Origin: Vibrio astriarenae
GTDB taxonomy: Bacteria; Pseudomonadota; Gammaproteobacteria; Enterobacterales; Vibrionaceae
Direction of reading: 5' to 3'
Length of the DNA stretch: 64,000 bases
Assembly (NCBI RefSeq): GCF_010587385.1
Contig: NZ_CP047475.1
Span: 2,170,001-2,234,000 of the forward strand
Both the position numbers and the translations under genes were made by a program. The notes below the pieces were generated by a model. The model worked only from the letters and a program-made list of their open reading frames with translations, had not been told where the DNA came from and did no database searches. Positions 19,080-29,413 of the stretch are shown here, one piece after another (within the stretch, counting starts at the first letter, position 1; each line of letters begins with the position of its first letter).

Positions 19080-19173
19080 CGACCCGCAAGGGTCACCTAG
19101 CCAACTGACGTTGTTAGTGAAAAGTTTTTTCACAAATAGAGCCAATAGCTTTTTTGCTATTGGCTATTTTTTT
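19080..19173 (+). ncRNA. qrr1: Qrr1 quorum regulatory small RNA
   Basis: The transcript of about 94 bases begins with the 5' stem GACCCGCAAGGGTC. It contains the conserved Hfq-target core CACCTAGCCAACTGACG followed by TTGTTAGTGA. It ends in the terminator stem AGCCAATAGC/GCTATTGGCT with a T run. This is the sRNA that, with Hfq, represses the LuxR/HapR-type master regulator and activates AphA. The position between luxO and uvrB, divergent from luxO, is that of qrr1 in other vibrios. Confidence 0.96.
19140..19173 (+). terminator. Terminator of qrr1
   Basis: AGCCAATAGC (19140-19149) and GCTATTGGCT (19156-19165) form a 10-bp stem followed by ATTTTTTT. uvrB ends 10 bases beyond on the opposite strand, so it may also act on uvrB. 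Confidence 0.93.
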
Positions 19174-19182
19174 GCCTGCTGT

Positions 19183-21213
19183 TTAGCTATTAACAATAAA
19201 TTGCTGACGCATCTTCTCGATTTGGTCACGCTTTTCTGCCGCTAACTCAAACTCCAAATCTTGTGCGTGCTTGTACATCTGGGCTTCCAACTTCGCGATC
19301 TCTTTTTCCAAAGCTTGTGGAGAGAGTGAGCCATAATCGGCTTTCTCTTCAGCAACTTTCGCCAATGGCACCACTTTAGACTTACGATCTCCCTTCGCCT
19401 TAGTGATATCACCAAGCTCCATAATATCTTTGATGTTGCGCTTAAGAGCTTGAGGAGTGATTCCCTGCTCTTCATTGTATGCTTGTTGCTTCTCACGACG
19501 TCGGTTGGTCTCATCCATTGCAGTCTTCATCGAGTTGGTGATTCGATCTGCATAAAGGATCGCTTTACCTTGTAGGTTACGTGCCGCTCGACCTATCGTC
19601 TGAATTAGTGAACGCTCAGAACGCAAGAAGCCTTCTTTATCTGCATCCAAAATAGCGACTAACGAGACCTCCGGCATATCTAAACCTTCACGCAAAAGGT
19701 TGATACCCACCAACACATCGAACTCTCCTAATCGAAGATCGCGAATAATTTCCACCCGCTCGACGGTATCAATGTCTGAGTGGAGGTAACGCACTTTCAC
19801 ATCATGCTCGTGTAAATATTCTGTTAGGTCCTCAGCCATGCGCTTTGTAAGCGTCGTCACCAGTACACGCTCGTCTTTCGCAGATCGGATTCGTATCTCA
19901 GAAAGCAGATCATCCACCTGAGTCGCAACAGGGCGAACTTCAAGTTCTGGATCGAGCAGACCTGTTGGTCGCACCACTTGGTCGACTATCTCATTTTCTG
20001 ATTTTTCTAGTTCATATTTACCCGGCGTTGCTGATACAAAAATCGTCTGCGGCGCTATTGCCTCAAACTCCTCAAACTTCATCGGTCGGTTATCTAACGC
20101 CGAAGGTAGACGGAATCCATACTCCACCAGCGTCTCTTTACGTGAGCGGTCACCTTTGTACATGGCGCCAATTTGTGGCACCGTAACGTGTGATTCATCA
20201 ATGACCAAAAGACCATCATGAGGTAGATAATCGAATAGCGTTGGTGGCGCTTCACCTTCCGCACGCCCACTTAGAAAACGAGAGTAGTTTTCAATGCCGG
20301 AGCAGAAACCCAACTCATTCATCATTTCAATATCAAACTGGGTACGTTGCGTGATGCGTTGCTCTTCAAGTAGCTTGTTATTGTCTTTTAGGTATTGCGC
20401 CCTGTCTTTTAGCTCATCTTTAATATTCTCGATAGCTTCAAGGATTCGCTCTCGCGGGGTGACGTAGTGAGTTTTCGGATAAACTGTAATACGCGGCAAA
20501 TCGCGCTGTTTTATTACACCGGTTAATGGGTCAAAAATACTGATGTTGTCGACTTCATCGTCGAACATCTCAATACGAACCGCATCTTGGTCAGACTCCG
20601 CAGGAAAAACATCGATCACTTCGCCGCGCACGCGAAACTGACCACGTTCAAAAGCGACATCATTACGTGTGTATTGCAACTCTGCTAAACGTCGAATGAC
20701 ATCACGTTGATTAATCATGTCTCCACGACACACATGCAACATCATTTTTAAGTAAGACTCGGGATCGCCCAAACCATAAATAGCGGAAACAGAAGCAATG
20801 ATGATGGCGTCTTTGCGCTCTAGCAATGCTTTCGTCGCGGACAAGCGCATCTGCTCGATATGAGCATTCACTGACGAGTCTTTCTCAATGAAAGTGTCGG
20901 TTGTAGGGACATAGGCTTCTGGCTGGTAGTAGTCATAGTAAGAAACAAAATACTCTACCGCGTTGTTTGGGAAAAATGCTTTCATTTCTCCATAAAGCTG
21001 AGCCGCGAGAGTTTTGTTTGGGGCGAGTAACAGCGCTGGGCGCTGAGCTTTAGCTATGACATTCGCGAGTGTGAAGGTTTTACCGGAGCCTGTCACCCCT
21101 AACAAGGTTTGATGCGCTAGCCCTGAGTCTAGCCCGTCGAGCAACTTTTCTATTGCTGCTGGCTGATCCCCAGAGGGTTGATAATCAGATTTAAGGTCAA
21201 ACACTTTACTCAT
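19183..21213 (-). CDS. uvrB: UvrABC excinuclease subunit B
   Basis: UvrB is the damage-verifying helicase-like subunit of nucleotide excision repair. From ATG 21213 ([18 protein letters not shown]) the product has 676 residues. It shows Walker [15 protein letters not shown] and the beta-hairpin region [12 protein letters not shown]. It also has [18 protein letters not shown], helicase motifs [18 protein letters not shown] and QTIGRAARN, and the C-terminal UVR domain that binds UvrC. An in-frame extension to 21300 adds 29 residues unlike the family and was dropped. By eye I found no LexA box upstream; instead GTGCGAGCTCGCAC, a perfect palindrome, sits 60-73 bases before the start. Confidence 0.97.
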   Translation of the reverse strand: MSKVFDLKSDYQPSGDQPAAIEKLLDGLDSGLAHQTLLGVTGSGKTFTLANVIAKAQRPALLLAPNKTLAAQLYGEMKAFFPNNAVEYFVSYYDYYQPEAYVPTTDTFIEKDSSVNAHIEQMRLSATKALLERKDAIIIASVSAIYGLGDPESYLKMMLHVCRGDMINQRDVIRRLAELQYTRNDVAFERGQFRVRGEVIDVFPAESDQDAVRIEMFDDEVDNISIFDPLTGVIKQRDLPRITVYPKTHYVTPRERILEAIENIKDELKDRAQYLKDNNKLLEEQRITQRTQFDIEMMNELGFCSGIENYSRFLSGRAEGEAPPTLFDYLPHDGLLVIDESHVTVPQIGAMYKGDRSRKETLVEYGFRLPSALDNRPMKFEEFEAIAPQTIFVSATPGKYELEKSENEIVDQVVRPTGLLDPELEVRPVATQVDDLLSEIRIRSAKDERVLVTTLTKRMAEDLTEYLHEHDVKVRYLHSDIDTVERVEIIRDLRLGEFDVLVGINLLREGLDMPEVSLVAILDADKEGFLRSERSLIQTIGRAARNLQGKAILYADRITNSMKTAMDETNRRREKQQAYNEEQGITPQALKRNIKDIMELGDITKAKGDRKSKVVPLAKVAEEKADYGSLSPQALEKEIAKLEAQMYKHAQDLEFELAAEKRDQIEKMRQQFIVNS

Positions 21214-21300
21214 GGTTGTACTCGTTTTTATTCTAATAACGTCTCGCACCAGTATACTCAAACCAAGAACATGTGCGAGCTCGCACGCAAAACAAATCAT

Positions 21301-21707
21301 TTCACAAAGTAGGTGCGACTATGAATTAATTTTGGTATAGTCCCAGCCCTTCTTGAGAAATTACCTCAAAAGCCTCTCTTCAGTAGTACACAGCTTTTCC
21401 ACATTTTTACTATTAATCACAGCTTTTCCCCAGAACATGGCATTTTGACCATTTCATTCGTTTTACATTTTTGCTGGGTTAATATCACATAAATTAGCGC
21501 CTTAGATAAAGATCCTGTTCGATCCTCTTTTCTCAAATCATTTCACTGAACCGATTTTTATGTTTTCAAAGTTTCATCAACACAGTTATCCACAATTTTA
21601 GTGGATAAGTTTAGCAAGCCTTTACACAGCAAGGCATAGAGAAATGTAAAGATCATTTTATTGTAAATAATCCATCAAATATTGTTGACACCCTCTGCCG
21701 CTATCGT
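21301..21707. other. Gap between uvrB and tRNA-Asn with DnaA-box-like repeats
   Basis: No gene is seen here. The stretch holds a perfect DnaA box TTATCCACA at 21586-21594 and an inverted near-copy at 21600-21608, together forming TTATCCAC-N7-GTGGATAA. Two more degenerate copies occur: TTTTCCACA at 21395 and TTTTCCCCA at 21424, both inside a repeated CACAGCTTTTCC word. The tRNA promoter begins at its right end. Confidence 0.45.
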
Positions 21708-21713
21708 TAATAT
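21685..21713 (+). promoter_or_regulatory. Sigma-70 promoter of tRNA-Asn
   Basis: TTGACA at 21685-21690 and TAATAT at 21708-21713 are separated by 17 bases, close to consensus. A GC-rich stretch (TCGCCCCGC) follows, the kind of discriminator associated with growth-rate and stringent control of stable RNA genes. Confidence 0.85.
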
Positions 21714-21733
21714 TCGCCCCGCTTTCGAGCAAT

Positions 21734-21809
21734 TCCCCCTTAGTTCAGTTGGTAGAACGGCGGACTGTTAATCCGTATGTCGCAGGTTCGAGTCCCGCAG
21801 GGGGAGCCA
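21734..21809 (+). tRNA. tRNA-Asn (anticodon GTT)
   Basis: A 76-base cloverleaf: acceptor TCCCCCT pairs with AGGGGGA, the D-arm reads GTTCAGTTGGTAGAAC, the anticodon stem CGGACTGTTAATCCG holds GTT, and the T-arm is GCAGGTTCGAGTCCCGC. The 3' GCCA is encoded. It is a single-gene unit between its own promoter and terminator. Confidence 0.97.
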
Positions 21810-21816
21810 AATTTCT

Positions 21817-21845
21817 AGCCCTAGTCGTAAGACTGGGGCTTTTTC
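21817..21845 (+). terminator. Terminator of tRNA-Asn
   Basis: AGCCCTAGTC (21817-21826) pairs with GACTGGGGCT (21831-21840) around GTAA, followed by TTTTT. It lies 7 bases after the tRNA 3' end. Confidence 0.9.
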
Positions 21846-21999
21846 GTTTCTGACCCTCTTTTCCCCACCAAGTTATTCGTTTGCCTCTCCTCAATCGACC
21901 ACTTTTCCAACGACAAAATAAAACCTTAGCTTTCCTTGGTTGTTATTAGCGTCACAAAGCACGATAATATTGGGATCAGATAATTAAGCAGAAACCATC

Positions 22000-22581
22000 A
22001 TGACCGAATATTTCTTGTTACTAGTCGGGACCGTGCTAGTCAACAACTTCGTATTGGTAAAATTCTTAGGCTTATGCCCATTTATGGGCGTATCCAAAAA
22101 GCTTGATACCGCTATTGGTATGGGGCTCGCGACCACATTCGTGTTAACCCTTGCTTCGGTTAGTGCCTACCTTGTTGAAAGCTACATCCTCGCACCTTTA
22201 GGCATCCAATACCTGCGCACGATGAGCTTTATACTTGTGATTGCTGTCGTGGTGCAATTTACAGAGATGGTGGTACATAAAACCAGCCCAACGCTTTACC
22301 GCTTGCTCGGTATTTTCCTGCCTTTGATCACCACAAACTGCGCGGTGTTAGGGGTTGCTCTGCTCAACATCAACGAAAACCACTCCTTCATCGAATCCAT
22401 CATCTACGGATTCGGTGCTGCAGTAGGCTTTTCTCTTGTGTTGGTTCTGTTTGCCTCTATGCGTGAACGTATTGCAGCGGCTGATGTACCCTTGCCGTTT
22501 AAAGGCGCATCAATCGCAATGATTACCGCTGGGCTAATGTCACTGGCCTTTATGGGCTTTACAGGACTGGTGAAACTGTAA
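22000..22581 (+). CDS. rnfA: Rnf complex subunit A
   Basis: RnfA is an integral membrane subunit of the Rnf ferredoxin:NAD+ oxidoreductase, which couples electron flow to ion transport. The 193 residues form six membrane segments, with the conserved opening [29 protein letters not shown] and the half-repeat [17 protein letters not shown]. It is homologous to RnfE, and the two form a pseudo-symmetric pair. It starts the rnfABCDGE operon and overlaps rnfB by one base. Confidence 0.96.
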   Translation: MTEYFLLLVGTVLVNNFVLVKFLGLCPFMGVSKKLDTAIGMGLATTFVLTLASVSAYLVESYILAPLGIQYLRTMSFILVIAVVVQFTEMVVHKTSPTLYRLLGIFLPLITTNCAVLGVALLNINENHSFIESIIYGFGAAVGFSLVLVLFASMRERIAAADVPLPFKGASIAMITAGLMSLAFMGFTGLVKL

Positions 22582-23168
22582 TGAGCACGATTCTAATTGC
22601 TGTCCTTGCTATCGCAGCGCTTGCTGCCCTGTTTGGTGCCGTTCTTGGCTTTGCATCGATTCGTTTTAAAGTCGAAGCGGACCCTATCGTTGACCAAATT
22701 GATGCTATTTTGCCGCAAACACAGTGCGGTCAATGTGGCTACCCTGGCTGTCGTCCCTATGCCGATGCGATTGCAAATGGCGACGATATCAATAAGTGTC
22801 CTCCTGGCGGTCAAGCAACCATAGAGAAGCTCGCCGATCTTATGGGGGTTGAGGTACAAGAATCTGCGCATGATCTGAGTGACAGTGTCAAAACAGTCGC
22901 GTTCATTCATGAAGATATGTGTATCGGCTGTACCAAATGCATTCAAGCTTGTCCTGTTGACGCGATCGTGGGTGGCACTAAAGCTCTGCACACCGTCATC
23001 AAAGATGAGTGTACCGGGTGTGACCTGTGTGTTGCTCCATGTCCTACCGACTGTATCGAGATGATTCCTGTGCAAGCCACCACGGATACTTGGAAATGGC
23101 AAATGAACGCGATTCCTGTCGTAGACGTGACGAACTCTGAACCATCATCAATAACGAACGACCAATAA
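22581..23168 (+). CDS. rnfB: Rnf complex subunit B (iron-sulfur)
   Basis: RnfB is the electron-input ferredoxin-like subunit. After one N-terminal membrane helix (residues 1-28), a four-cysteine Fe-S domain appears ([16 protein letters not shown] ... CPPGG). Two ferredoxin 4Fe-4S motifs follow, [16 protein letters not shown] and [18 protein letters not shown]. Length 195 residues is usual. The start ATG overlaps the rnfA stop (TAATG), which implies coupled translation. Confidence 0.96.
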   Translation: MSTILIAVLAIAALAALFGAVLGFASIRFKVEADPIVDQIDAILPQTQCGQCGYPGCRPYADAIANGDDINKCPPGGQATIEKLADLMGVEVQESAHDLSDSVKTVAFIHEDMCIGCTKCIQACPVDAIVGGTKALHTVIKDECTGCDLCVAPCPTDCIEMIPVQATTDTWKWQMNAIPVVDVTNSEPSSITNDQ

Positions 23169-23171
23169 GTA

Positions 23172-25616
23172 GTGGGTATGTTGTCTTTAGTTGAACAAAT
23201 TAGAACTGGCGCTATTTGGGATTTTCCAGGCGGTATCCATCCACCAGAAAATAAAACCCAATCTAGCAGGCATAATATCGCTCGCGCAGAATTGCCGAGT
23301 GAACTTGTCTTGCCTTTAAAACAGCATATTGGTCGTCCAGGCACGCTTATCGTAGATGTTGAGCAAAAGGTCTTGAAGGGCCAGGCGCTCACTAAGTTTG
23401 ATGCCGGCTTCACGCTACCAATCCATGCACCCACGTCGGGAACTATCGTTGCCATCGAACCGCGTACCGTTGCGCACCCATCCGGGCTTAGCGAAATGGC
23501 TATCGTTATCAAACCAGATGGTAAAGACGAGTGGTGTGCGCTGTCACCTGTTGCTGACTTCAAACAAGCAAGTGCTGATGATCTTATTGAAGTGATACGT
23601 CAAGCGGGCATTTCAGGCATGGGGGGCGCTACCTTCCCTACCGCCCGTAAACTGCAAACAGGTTTGTCACGCACTGAAATCTTAGTCATCAATGCAGCAG
23701 AATGTGAACCCTACATCACGGCTGATGACCGACTAATGCAAGAGCATGCCGAAGAGATTATCCAAGGTATTGAGATACTCGAGCATATTCTGTGTCCAAA
23801 ACTGACCATTATCGGTATCGAGGACAATAAACCCGAAGCCATCAAAGCACTGGAGTTAGCCGCTCAGCACAAAGATATTGTGATTCGTGTCATCCCAACC
23901 AAATACCCTTCTGGGGGAGAGAAACAGCTCATCAAAATCCTGACCAATCAGGAAGTGCCGGCAAACGGCCTACCTGCAGATATCGGCATTTTGGTACAGA
24001 ACGTTGGCTCTACCCACGCAATCAAACGTGCAGTCATTGATGGTGAGCCATTAATCGAACGTGTGGTAACACTGACAGGTCAGTCATTTACTCGCCCACA
24101 GAATGTCTGGGTTCGTTTAGGTACTCCAGTATCGCAACTGCTCGATCAGTTTGGTTTCAAACGTCCAAAGAAAAATCCGCGATTGATTTTGGGTGGCCCC
24201 ATGATGGGCTTCACGCTACCACATGAGAATGTGCCGATTACAAAAGGGACGAACTGTATCCTTGCGCCAAAAAAACGTGAAATTCCTCATCAAGGCAGTG
24301 AGATGGCGTGTATTCGTTGTGGGCAATGTGCTGAAGCGTGTCCTGCTTCTTTGCTGCCTCAACAGCTCGTCTGGTATGCAAAAGACCAAGACTACGACAA
24401 ATGTGAAGAGCTCAACCTCAAAGACTGTATTGAGTGTGGTGCTTGCGCATACGTCTGCCCAAGTGAAATCCCACTGGTTCAGTACTATCGTCAAGCCAAA
24501 GCCGAAATCAAAGAACGCAAAGTCGAGGCGGATTCAGCAGAGCGCGCAAAACAACGATTTGAAGACAAAAAAGCGCGACTTGAGCGCGATAAAGCCGATC
24601 GTGAAAATCGCTTTAAGAAAGCCGCACAAGATCGCCGTAAAGAGATGAAAACCTCGGGTGATTCTGATGCTATCGCTGCCGCAATTGCGAGAGTGAAAGC
24701 CCAAAAGGCACAGCCAGCCAACGAACAAGCTGAAACTAAACCTGCTGTTGCGGCTGCGATTGCCCGCGCTAAAGCGAAACAGGCAGCTGCCTCTGGTCAA
24801 TCTGAACCAGACAACAGTGAAATGATGAAGCTTCGTGACGAGCGTAAACAACAAGCTCGAGCAGCTAGAGAGGCAAAAGCCAACCAGACTGCAAATGAGG
24901 CACCCTCTGAAACCCCAAAAGACGCGGTTTCGGCTGCGATAGCTCGTGCTAAAGCCCGTAAAGCACAGCAGGCTTCAGGCAATGAGGCTTCATCTGATCA
25001 GCCTGAATCTAGCGCCGACTCGAAAAAAGCCGCCGTTGCTGCTGCTATCGCACGAGCGAAAGCGCGTAAAACTGAACAGCAGGCAGAGCAAGACTCTAAG
25101 CCTGAGCAATCTAGCGAAGACCCGAAAAAAGCCGCTATCGCCGCTGCTATCGCACGAGCGAAAGCACGCAAAGCCGAGCAGCAGGTAGAGCAAGACTCTG
25201 AACCTGAGCAACCTAGCGAAGACCCGAAAAAAGCTGCCGTGGCCGCGGCTATCGCACGAGCGAAAGCACGTAAAGCTGAGCAACAGGCAGAGCAAGACTC
25301 TGGGCCAGAGCAAACCACCGAAGACCCGAAAAAAGCCGCCGTGGCCGCGGCTATCGCACGAGCGAAAGCACGCAAAGCTGAGCAGCAGGTAGAGCAAGAC
25401 TCTGAGCCTGAGCAGCCTAGCAAAGACCCGAAAAAAGCCGCCGTGGCCGCTGCTATCGCGCGAGCAAAAGCGCGTAAAGCTGAGCAACAGGCAGAGCAAG
25501 ACTCTGGGCCAGAGCAAACCAGCGAAGACCCGAAAAAAGCCGCTGTCGCCGCGGCTATCGCAAGAGCGAAAGCGCGCAAGCTAGCGCAACAGAACGATAA
25601 AGAGGATAAACAATAA
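23172..25616 (+). CDS. rnfC: Rnf complex subunit C with long repeat tail
   Basis: RnfC is the NADH-binding electron-transfer subunit. The first 440 residues are standard: a lipoyl-like beginning, a [16 protein letters not shown] flavin/nucleotide region and EQ-type [14 protein letters not shown] loops. Two 4Fe-4S motifs follow ([20 protein letters not shown] and [17 protein letters not shown]). After a charged coiled linker comes a 330-residue tail of A-I-A-R-A-K-A-R-K repeats. The start is GTG 23172 or ATG 23178 ([19 protein letters not shown]); the ATG fits the family better. The stop overlaps the rnfD start by one base. Confidence 0.95.
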   Translation: MGMLSLVEQIRTGAIWDFPGGIHPPENKTQSSRHNIARAELPSELVLPLKQHIGRPGTLIVDVEQKVLKGQALTKFDAGFTLPIHAPTSGTIVAIEPRTVAHPSGLSEMAIVIKPDGKDEWCALSPVADFKQASADDLIEVIRQAGISGMGGATFPTARKLQTGLSRTEILVINAAECEPYITADDRLMQEHAEEIIQGIEILEHILCPKLTIIGIEDNKPEAIKALELAAQHKDIVIRVIPTKYPSGGEKQLIKILTNQEVPANGLPADIGILVQNVGSTHAIKRAVIDGEPLIERVVTLTGQSFTRPQNVWVRLGTPVSQLLDQFGFKRPKKNPRLILGGPMMGFTLPHENVPITKGTNCILAPKKREIPHQGSEMACIRCGQCAEACPASLLPQQLVWYAKDQDYDKCEELNLKDCIECGACAYVCPSEIPLVQYYRQAKAEIKERKVEADSAERAKQRFEDKKARLERDKADRENRFKKAAQDRRKEMKTSGDSDAIAAAIARVKAQKAQPANEQAETKPAVAAAIARAKAKQAAASGQSEPDNSEMMKLRDERKQQARAAREAKANQTANEAPSETPKDAVSAAIARAKARKAQQASGNEASSDQPESSADSKKAAVAAAIARAKARKTEQQAEQDSKPEQSSEDPKKAAIAAAIARAKARKAEQQVEQDSEPEQPSEDPKKAAVAAAIARAKARKAEQQAEQDSGPEQTTEDPKKAAVAAAIARAKARKAEQQVEQDSEPEQPSKDPKKAAVAAAIARAKARKAEQQAEQDSGPEQTSEDPKKAAVAAAIARAKARKLAQQNDKEDKQ
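25017..25610 (+). repeat. 102-bp tandem repeats in rnfC
   Basis: The word GA(C/T)(C)CGAAAAAAGC recurs at about 25017, 25119, 25221, 25323, 25425 and 25527, giving a 102-base (34-codon) period. The units encode [18 protein letters not shown] followed by a variable acidic linker. Units 2 and 4 share [11 protein letters not shown] and units 3 and 5 share [10 protein letters not shown], so a 204-base higher-order duplication is visible. The array stays in frame. Confidence 0.92.
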
Positions 25617-26668
25617 TGGCATTTTTCATTGCGAGCTCACCTCATGCTCACAGTCGCCGAAGTACGCCGACACTAATGAAGCTGCTCGCACTCTGTGCTC
25701 TTCCGGGTTTAATCGCTCAAACTCTTTTCTTTGGGTGGGGAACGATTATCCAACTCGCTTTTGCCATAGTCGCCGCCGTTTTGCTCGAAGGTGCAGTAAT
25801 GCTCGTTCGAAAGCGCCCACCGATGATGGCTTTGCGTGATTACAGCGCGGTTGTCACAGCCTGGCTGCTTGCTGTCGCAATTCCACCCTACTCTCCGTGG
25901 TGGATTATCGTGATCGGTCTCATCTTTGCTATCGTGATCGCCAAGCACTTATACGGCGGTATTGGGCAAAACCTGTTTAATCCAGCCATGGTTGCCTATG
26001 TGGTTCTGCTGATCTCATTTCCAGTGCAAATGACGAGCTGGAATGCGCCTGTCGCTTTGCAGTCAATCGATGTCAGCTTCAGTGATGCATTCAATCTTAT
26101 CTTCACTGGATTCGATAATGAGGGTATGTCTCTTTATCAGATCCGCTCTGGTATCGATGGTATCACCATGGCGACACCTCTTGACGCGGTAAAAACTGGG
26201 TTACACACCGGTTTAACCCTACCTGAAGTACTCTCTCAACCTCAGTTCAATGGCTTTGCTGGCATAGGTTGGATGTGGGTCAACCTCGCCTACCTGCTTG
26301 GTGGTTTGTTGATGATAAAGCTAAGAGTCACTAACTGGCACATCCCTGTAGGGATGCTAAGTGGCCTGGTTGTCGCAAGTACGCTTGGTATGTTGATTAT
26401 GCCGGGAGAGGTCGCCTCTCCAGCCTTTCACCTGCTTTCCGGTGCGACGATGCTGGGTGCTTTTTTCATAGCAACTGACCCTGTATCCGCATCAACAACA
26501 GTAAAAGGTCGCCTAATATTTGGCGCAATGATTGGTGTGCTCGTTTACATTATCCGTTCCTGGGGTGGCTTCCCTGATGGTGTTGCCTTTGCTGTGTTGC
26601 TCACCAATATGTGCGTGCCTCTGATTGACCACTACACCAAACCAAGAACCTACGGACACGAAAAATAG
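25616..26668 (+). CDS. rnfD: Rnf complex subunit D
   Basis: RnfD is a membrane subunit carrying covalent FMN. The 350 residues hold about nine membrane helices. They include the conserved [21 protein letters not shown] and the flavinylation segment [19 protein letters not shown], where the Thr of SGAT is the attachment residue in this family. ATG overlaps the rnfC stop (TAATG). The next gene starts 2 bases after the stop. Confidence 0.95.
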   Translation: MAFFIASSPHAHSRRSTPTLMKLLALCALPGLIAQTLFFGWGTIIQLAFAIVAAVLLEGAVMLVRKRPPMMALRDYSAVVTAWLLAVAIPPYSPWWIIVIGLIFAIVIAKHLYGGIGQNLFNPAMVAYVVLLISFPVQMTSWNAPVALQSIDVSFSDAFNLIFTGFDNEGMSLYQIRSGIDGITMATPLDAVKTGLHTGLTLPEVLSQPQFNGFAGIGWMWVNLAYLLGGLLMIKLRVTNWHIPVGMLSGLVVASTLGMLIMPGEVASPAFHLLSGATMLGAFFIATDPVSASTTVKGRLIFGAMIGVLVYIIRSWGGFPDGVAFAVLLTNMCVPLIDHYTKPRTYGHEK

Positions 26669-26670
26669 AC

Positions 26671-27306
26671 ATGTTAAACGCAATCAAAAACAACGCGCTC
26701 ATTCTTGTAATTTTTGCCTGTGCTTCCACGGGGCTTGTTGCGGTGACTAACCTTGCGACAAAGAATACCATCGCTGAGCAACAGCAAAAGCAACTGCTAC
26801 GAGTGTTAAATCAGGTGATCCCCACACGCATGCATGACAATAACCTGTATGAAGCCTGTACTTTAGTTTCAGATCCACTACTCGGTAATACTGAACCGCA
26901 ACCCGCTTACTTGGCATCGCTAAACGGTAACCCGACTGCAATTGCCATTGAGGCGATTGCACCCGATGGCTACAACGGCACTATTCGAGTGTTGGTTGCT
27001 AGTGATATGAACGGTAACATTCTAGGCACTCGCGTTCTCTCACATCAAGAGACTCCGGGACTTGGCGACAAGATTGACCTGCGTGTTTCTGATTGGATAT
27101 TAGGTTTTGCAGGTCAAACTGTCACTGACGCCAACTTAGAAGATTGGAAAGTTCGCAAAGATGGTGGCAAATTCGATCAATTTACCGGTGCAACAATTAC
27201 CCCTCGTGCGGTAGTAAGCGCAGTGAAAAACGCCACTCTATACTTAAACCATAATAGAGATAAGTTGTTTGCTCAACCAGCAAACTGTGGAGCTCACAAT
27301 GACTGA
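26671..27306 (+). CDS. rnfG: Rnf complex subunit G
   Basis: RnfG is a periplasm-facing flavoprotein subunit, anchored by one N-terminal helix (residues 8-28, [20 protein letters not shown]). It carries an FMN_bind domain with [14 protein letters not shown] and the flavinylation motif [12 protein letters not shown]. The length of 211 residues is usual. Its stop lies inside the start of rnfE (8-base overlap). Confidence 0.95.
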   Translation: MLNAIKNNALILVIFACASTGLVAVTNLATKNTIAEQQQKQLLRVLNQVIPTRMHDNNLYEACTLVSDPLLGNTEPQPAYLASLNGNPTAIAIEAIAPDGYNGTIRVLVASDMNGNILGTRVLSHQETPGLGDKIDLRVSDWILGFAGQTVTDANLEDWKVRKDGGKFDQFTGATITPRAVVSAVKNATLYLNHNRDKLFAQPANCGAHND

Positions 27307-27988
27307 ACATAAGACGCTGATCAAAAATGGACTCTGGGACAATAACCCAGCCCTTGTTCAACTATTGGGGCTTTGTCCACTGCTGGCTGTCTCATCAACC
27401 ATGACCAATGCTCTGGGCTTAGGTCTCGCGACTCTTTTCGTGCTTGTCGGTTCAAATGTCATCGTATCATTGGTCAAACACCGAGTCCCCAAAGAGGTAC
27501 GTATCCCGATTTTCGTCATGATCATCGCCTCGCTCGTGACCTGTGTTCAGCTACTGATGAATGCTTTTGCCTATGAACTATACCTGTCTCTGGGGATCTT
27601 TATCCCTCTTATTGTGACCAACTGTATCATCATCGGTCGCGCTGAGGCCTTTGCCTCCAAGAATGATTGGCTACCTGCTGCTCAAGATGGTTTTTGGATG
27701 GGGATGGGCATGACTGCCGCGCTAGTGGTATTGGGAGCAATGCGTGAAATATTAGGCAACGGTACTTTATTTGATGGTGCTGATCTGCTGCTCGGTCAAT
27801 GGGCCACCATTCTGCGTATTGAGCTATTCCAAACCGACAGTCAATTCCTACTGGCACTGCTTCCACCAGGCGCATTTATTGGCGTGGGTTTACTCATCGC
27901 ACTAAAAAATGTCATCGACAAACAGATTGAAGCTCGTCAACCAAAACAAGAGAAAGCCGCCATCGAGCGTGCGCGAGTCACCAATTAA
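27299..27988 (+). CDS. rnfE: Rnf complex subunit E
   Basis: RnfE is the integral membrane partner of RnfA. From ATG 27299 ([16 protein letters not shown]), with GGAG 7 bases upstream, it has 229 residues, six membrane segments and the conserved [20 protein letters not shown] and [19 protein letters not shown]. An in-frame start 10 codons earlier exists but lacks a good ribosome site. It closes the rnf operon; nth follows 25 bases later. Confidence 0.95.
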   Translation: MTEHKTLIKNGLWDNNPALVQLLGLCPLLAVSSTMTNALGLGLATLFVLVGSNVIVSLVKHRVPKEVRIPIFVMIIASLVTCVQLLMNAFAYELYLSLGIFIPLIVTNCIIIGRAEAFASKNDWLPAAQDGFWMGMGMTAALVVLGAMREILGNGTLFDGADLLLGQWATILRIELFQTDSQFLLALLPPGAFIGVGLLIALKNVIDKQIEARQPKQEKAAIERARVTN

Positions 27989-28013
27989 TCACTCACTTTA
28001 TAAAAGCTCAACA

Positions 28014-28649
28014 ATGAATAATACAAAGCGTGTCGAAATATTAGAAAGGCTAAGAAACGATAACCCCAATCCACAGACAGAGCTCAATTGGTCCACCCCT
28101 TTTGAGCTGTTGATTGCTGTACTCCTCTCTGCGCAAGCAACAGATGTGAGTGTGAATAAAGCGACGGATAAACTTTACCCTGTCGCCAATACGCCGCAAG
28201 GTATCCTAGACCTGGGCGTTGAAGGCTTAACTGAGTATATCAAGACCATTGGTCTGTTTAACTCAAAAGCCAAAAACACCATTAAGACTTGCCAGATATT
28301 ATTGGAAAAGCACAATGGTGAAGTGCCAGAAGACCGAGCGGCACTAGAAGCGCTACCCGGTGTTGGTCGCAAGACAGCAAATGTCGTTTTAAATACGGCA
28401 TTTGGCTGGCCGACGATTGCCGTCGACACCCATATCTATCGCGTCTCTAATCGCACCAAATTTGCAATGGGTAAAACCGTTGATGATGTAGAAGAGAAGC
28501 TACTCAAAGTGGTGCCGAAAGAATTCAAGTTAGACGTTCACCACTGGCTGATTCTTCACGGGCGTTATACATGTGTGGCGCGTAAGCCTCGCTGTGGTAG
28601 CTGTTTAATTGAAGACCTCTGCGAGTTTAAGGACAAGACTGAGGTATAG
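28014..28649 (+). CDS. nth: Endonuclease III
   Basis: Nth is a base-excision repair glycosylase and AP lyase for oxidised pyrimidines. The 211 residues contain the helix-hairpin-helix LPGVGRKTANVVLNTAF with the catalytic Lys, the nearby Asp in VDTHIYRVSNR, and the four-cysteine cluster loop CVARKPRCGSCLIEDLC. From ATG 28014 the length equals that of E. coli Nth. A longer in-frame start at 27909 would overlap rnfE and was rejected. The rnf-nth order occurs widely in gamma-proteobacteria. A terminator follows. Confidence 0.97.
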   Translation: MNNTKRVEILERLRNDNPNPQTELNWSTPFELLIAVLLSAQATDVSVNKATDKLYPVANTPQGILDLGVEGLTEYIKTIGLFNSKAKNTIKTCQILLEKHNGEVPEDRAALEALPGVGRKTANVVLNTAFGWPTIAVDTHIYRVSNRTKFAMGKTVDDVEEKLLKVVPKEFKLDVHHWLILHGRYTCVARKPRCGSCLIEDLCEFKDKTEV

Positions 28650-28670
28650 TTTCCTTTCTAATTCAGAATG

Positions 28671-28700
28671 AAAGGAGGCGCTAGCAAGCGCCTCCTTTTT
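28671..28700. terminator. Bidirectional terminator between nth and the GST gene
   Basis: AAAGGAGGCGCT (28671-28682) pairs with AGCGCCTCCTTT (28687-28698), loop AGCA, with a T run on the right. Both flanking genes end at it. Confidence 0.9.
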
Positions 28701-29296
28701 TATTCCATTCCAATATAGTTTGGTAGAGTTTGTATTCGTTCAATCCAACCTAAGACTGCTGGATACTGGGACAAATCAAACCCACCTTCATGCGCGACGT
28801 GGGTATAGGCGTATAACGACAAATCGGCAATACTCAATTGCGAGCCAACCAAAAATGATGTCTCGTTCAACTGTTTTTCCATGATCGCTAAAGCGCTATG
28901 TCCACCAGCCTGCAAAGATTCATACTCTGCCTCACGCTCTCGCGGCATCCCTAAGTACTTATTTATGAATCGAGCGACAGCAATATAAGGCTCGTGGCTA
29001 TATTGCTCAAAGAACAACCACTCATAAACTTTTGCTTTCTCAAATCGGTCATGGGGCAGCAAGTCGCTTTGCTCGGCGAAATACCCGAGAATCGCATTGG
29101 ATTCACTCAATACTTTCCCATCATCTAAAACCACAATCGGGATCTTGCCTTTAGGGCTTAACGCCAAGAACTCTTTCGTTTGAGTCTCTTTTGCGACAAC
29201 ATCTACAACACGCCACTCATGCTCAATGTCGAGTAGCGACAAGAGTAGCTTTACCTTAAAACAGTTCCCCGACTGAATGTCTCCATAGACAACCAC
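28700..29296 (-). CDS. Glutathione S-transferase-like protein
   Basis: A 198-residue two-domain protein: a thioredoxin-like N-terminus (VVYGDIQSGNCFKVKLLLSLL, then SPKGKIPIVVLDDG and the glutathione-contact motif LSESNAIL), followed by an all-helical domain with SIADLSLYAYTHVA. The position of the usual Tyr/Ser/Cys catalytic residue (GDIQSGNC) fits a Ser/Cys-type enzyme of the beta/theta-like group. Role is probably detoxification, but the substrate is unknown. It stands alone and converges with nth. Confidence 0.85.
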   Translation of the reverse strand: MVVYGDIQSGNCFKVKLLLSLLDIEHEWRVVDVVAKETQTKEFLALSPKGKIPIVVLDDGKVLSESNAILGYFAEQSDLLPHDRFEKAKVYEWLFFEQYSHEPYIAVARFINKYLGMPREREAEYESLQAGGHSALAIMEKQLNETSFLVGSQLSIADLSLYAYTHVAHEGGFDLSQYPAVLGWIERIQTLPNYIGME

Positions 29297-29413
29297 TGAA
29301 CTCTCCTTGTACAGTAATAATTTTAGCTAGCTACATTAGCCTAAATCGAAGTATGAGGGAATGCCTATGGCTCCCTTAGAATACAGGGAACCATACGTCT
29401 GACGTTAGTTGAG

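Noticed and set aside
24990..25579. Two long leftward ORFs opposite rnfC
   Set aside because: They are mirror frames of the 102-bp repeats (Arg/Leu/Cys- or Ala/Ser/Cys-rich, no start signals) and lie inside a clear gene.
25017..25610. Possible CRISPR-like array
   Set aside because: The repeats are 102 bases, direct, without unique spacers, and encode a regular protein tail.
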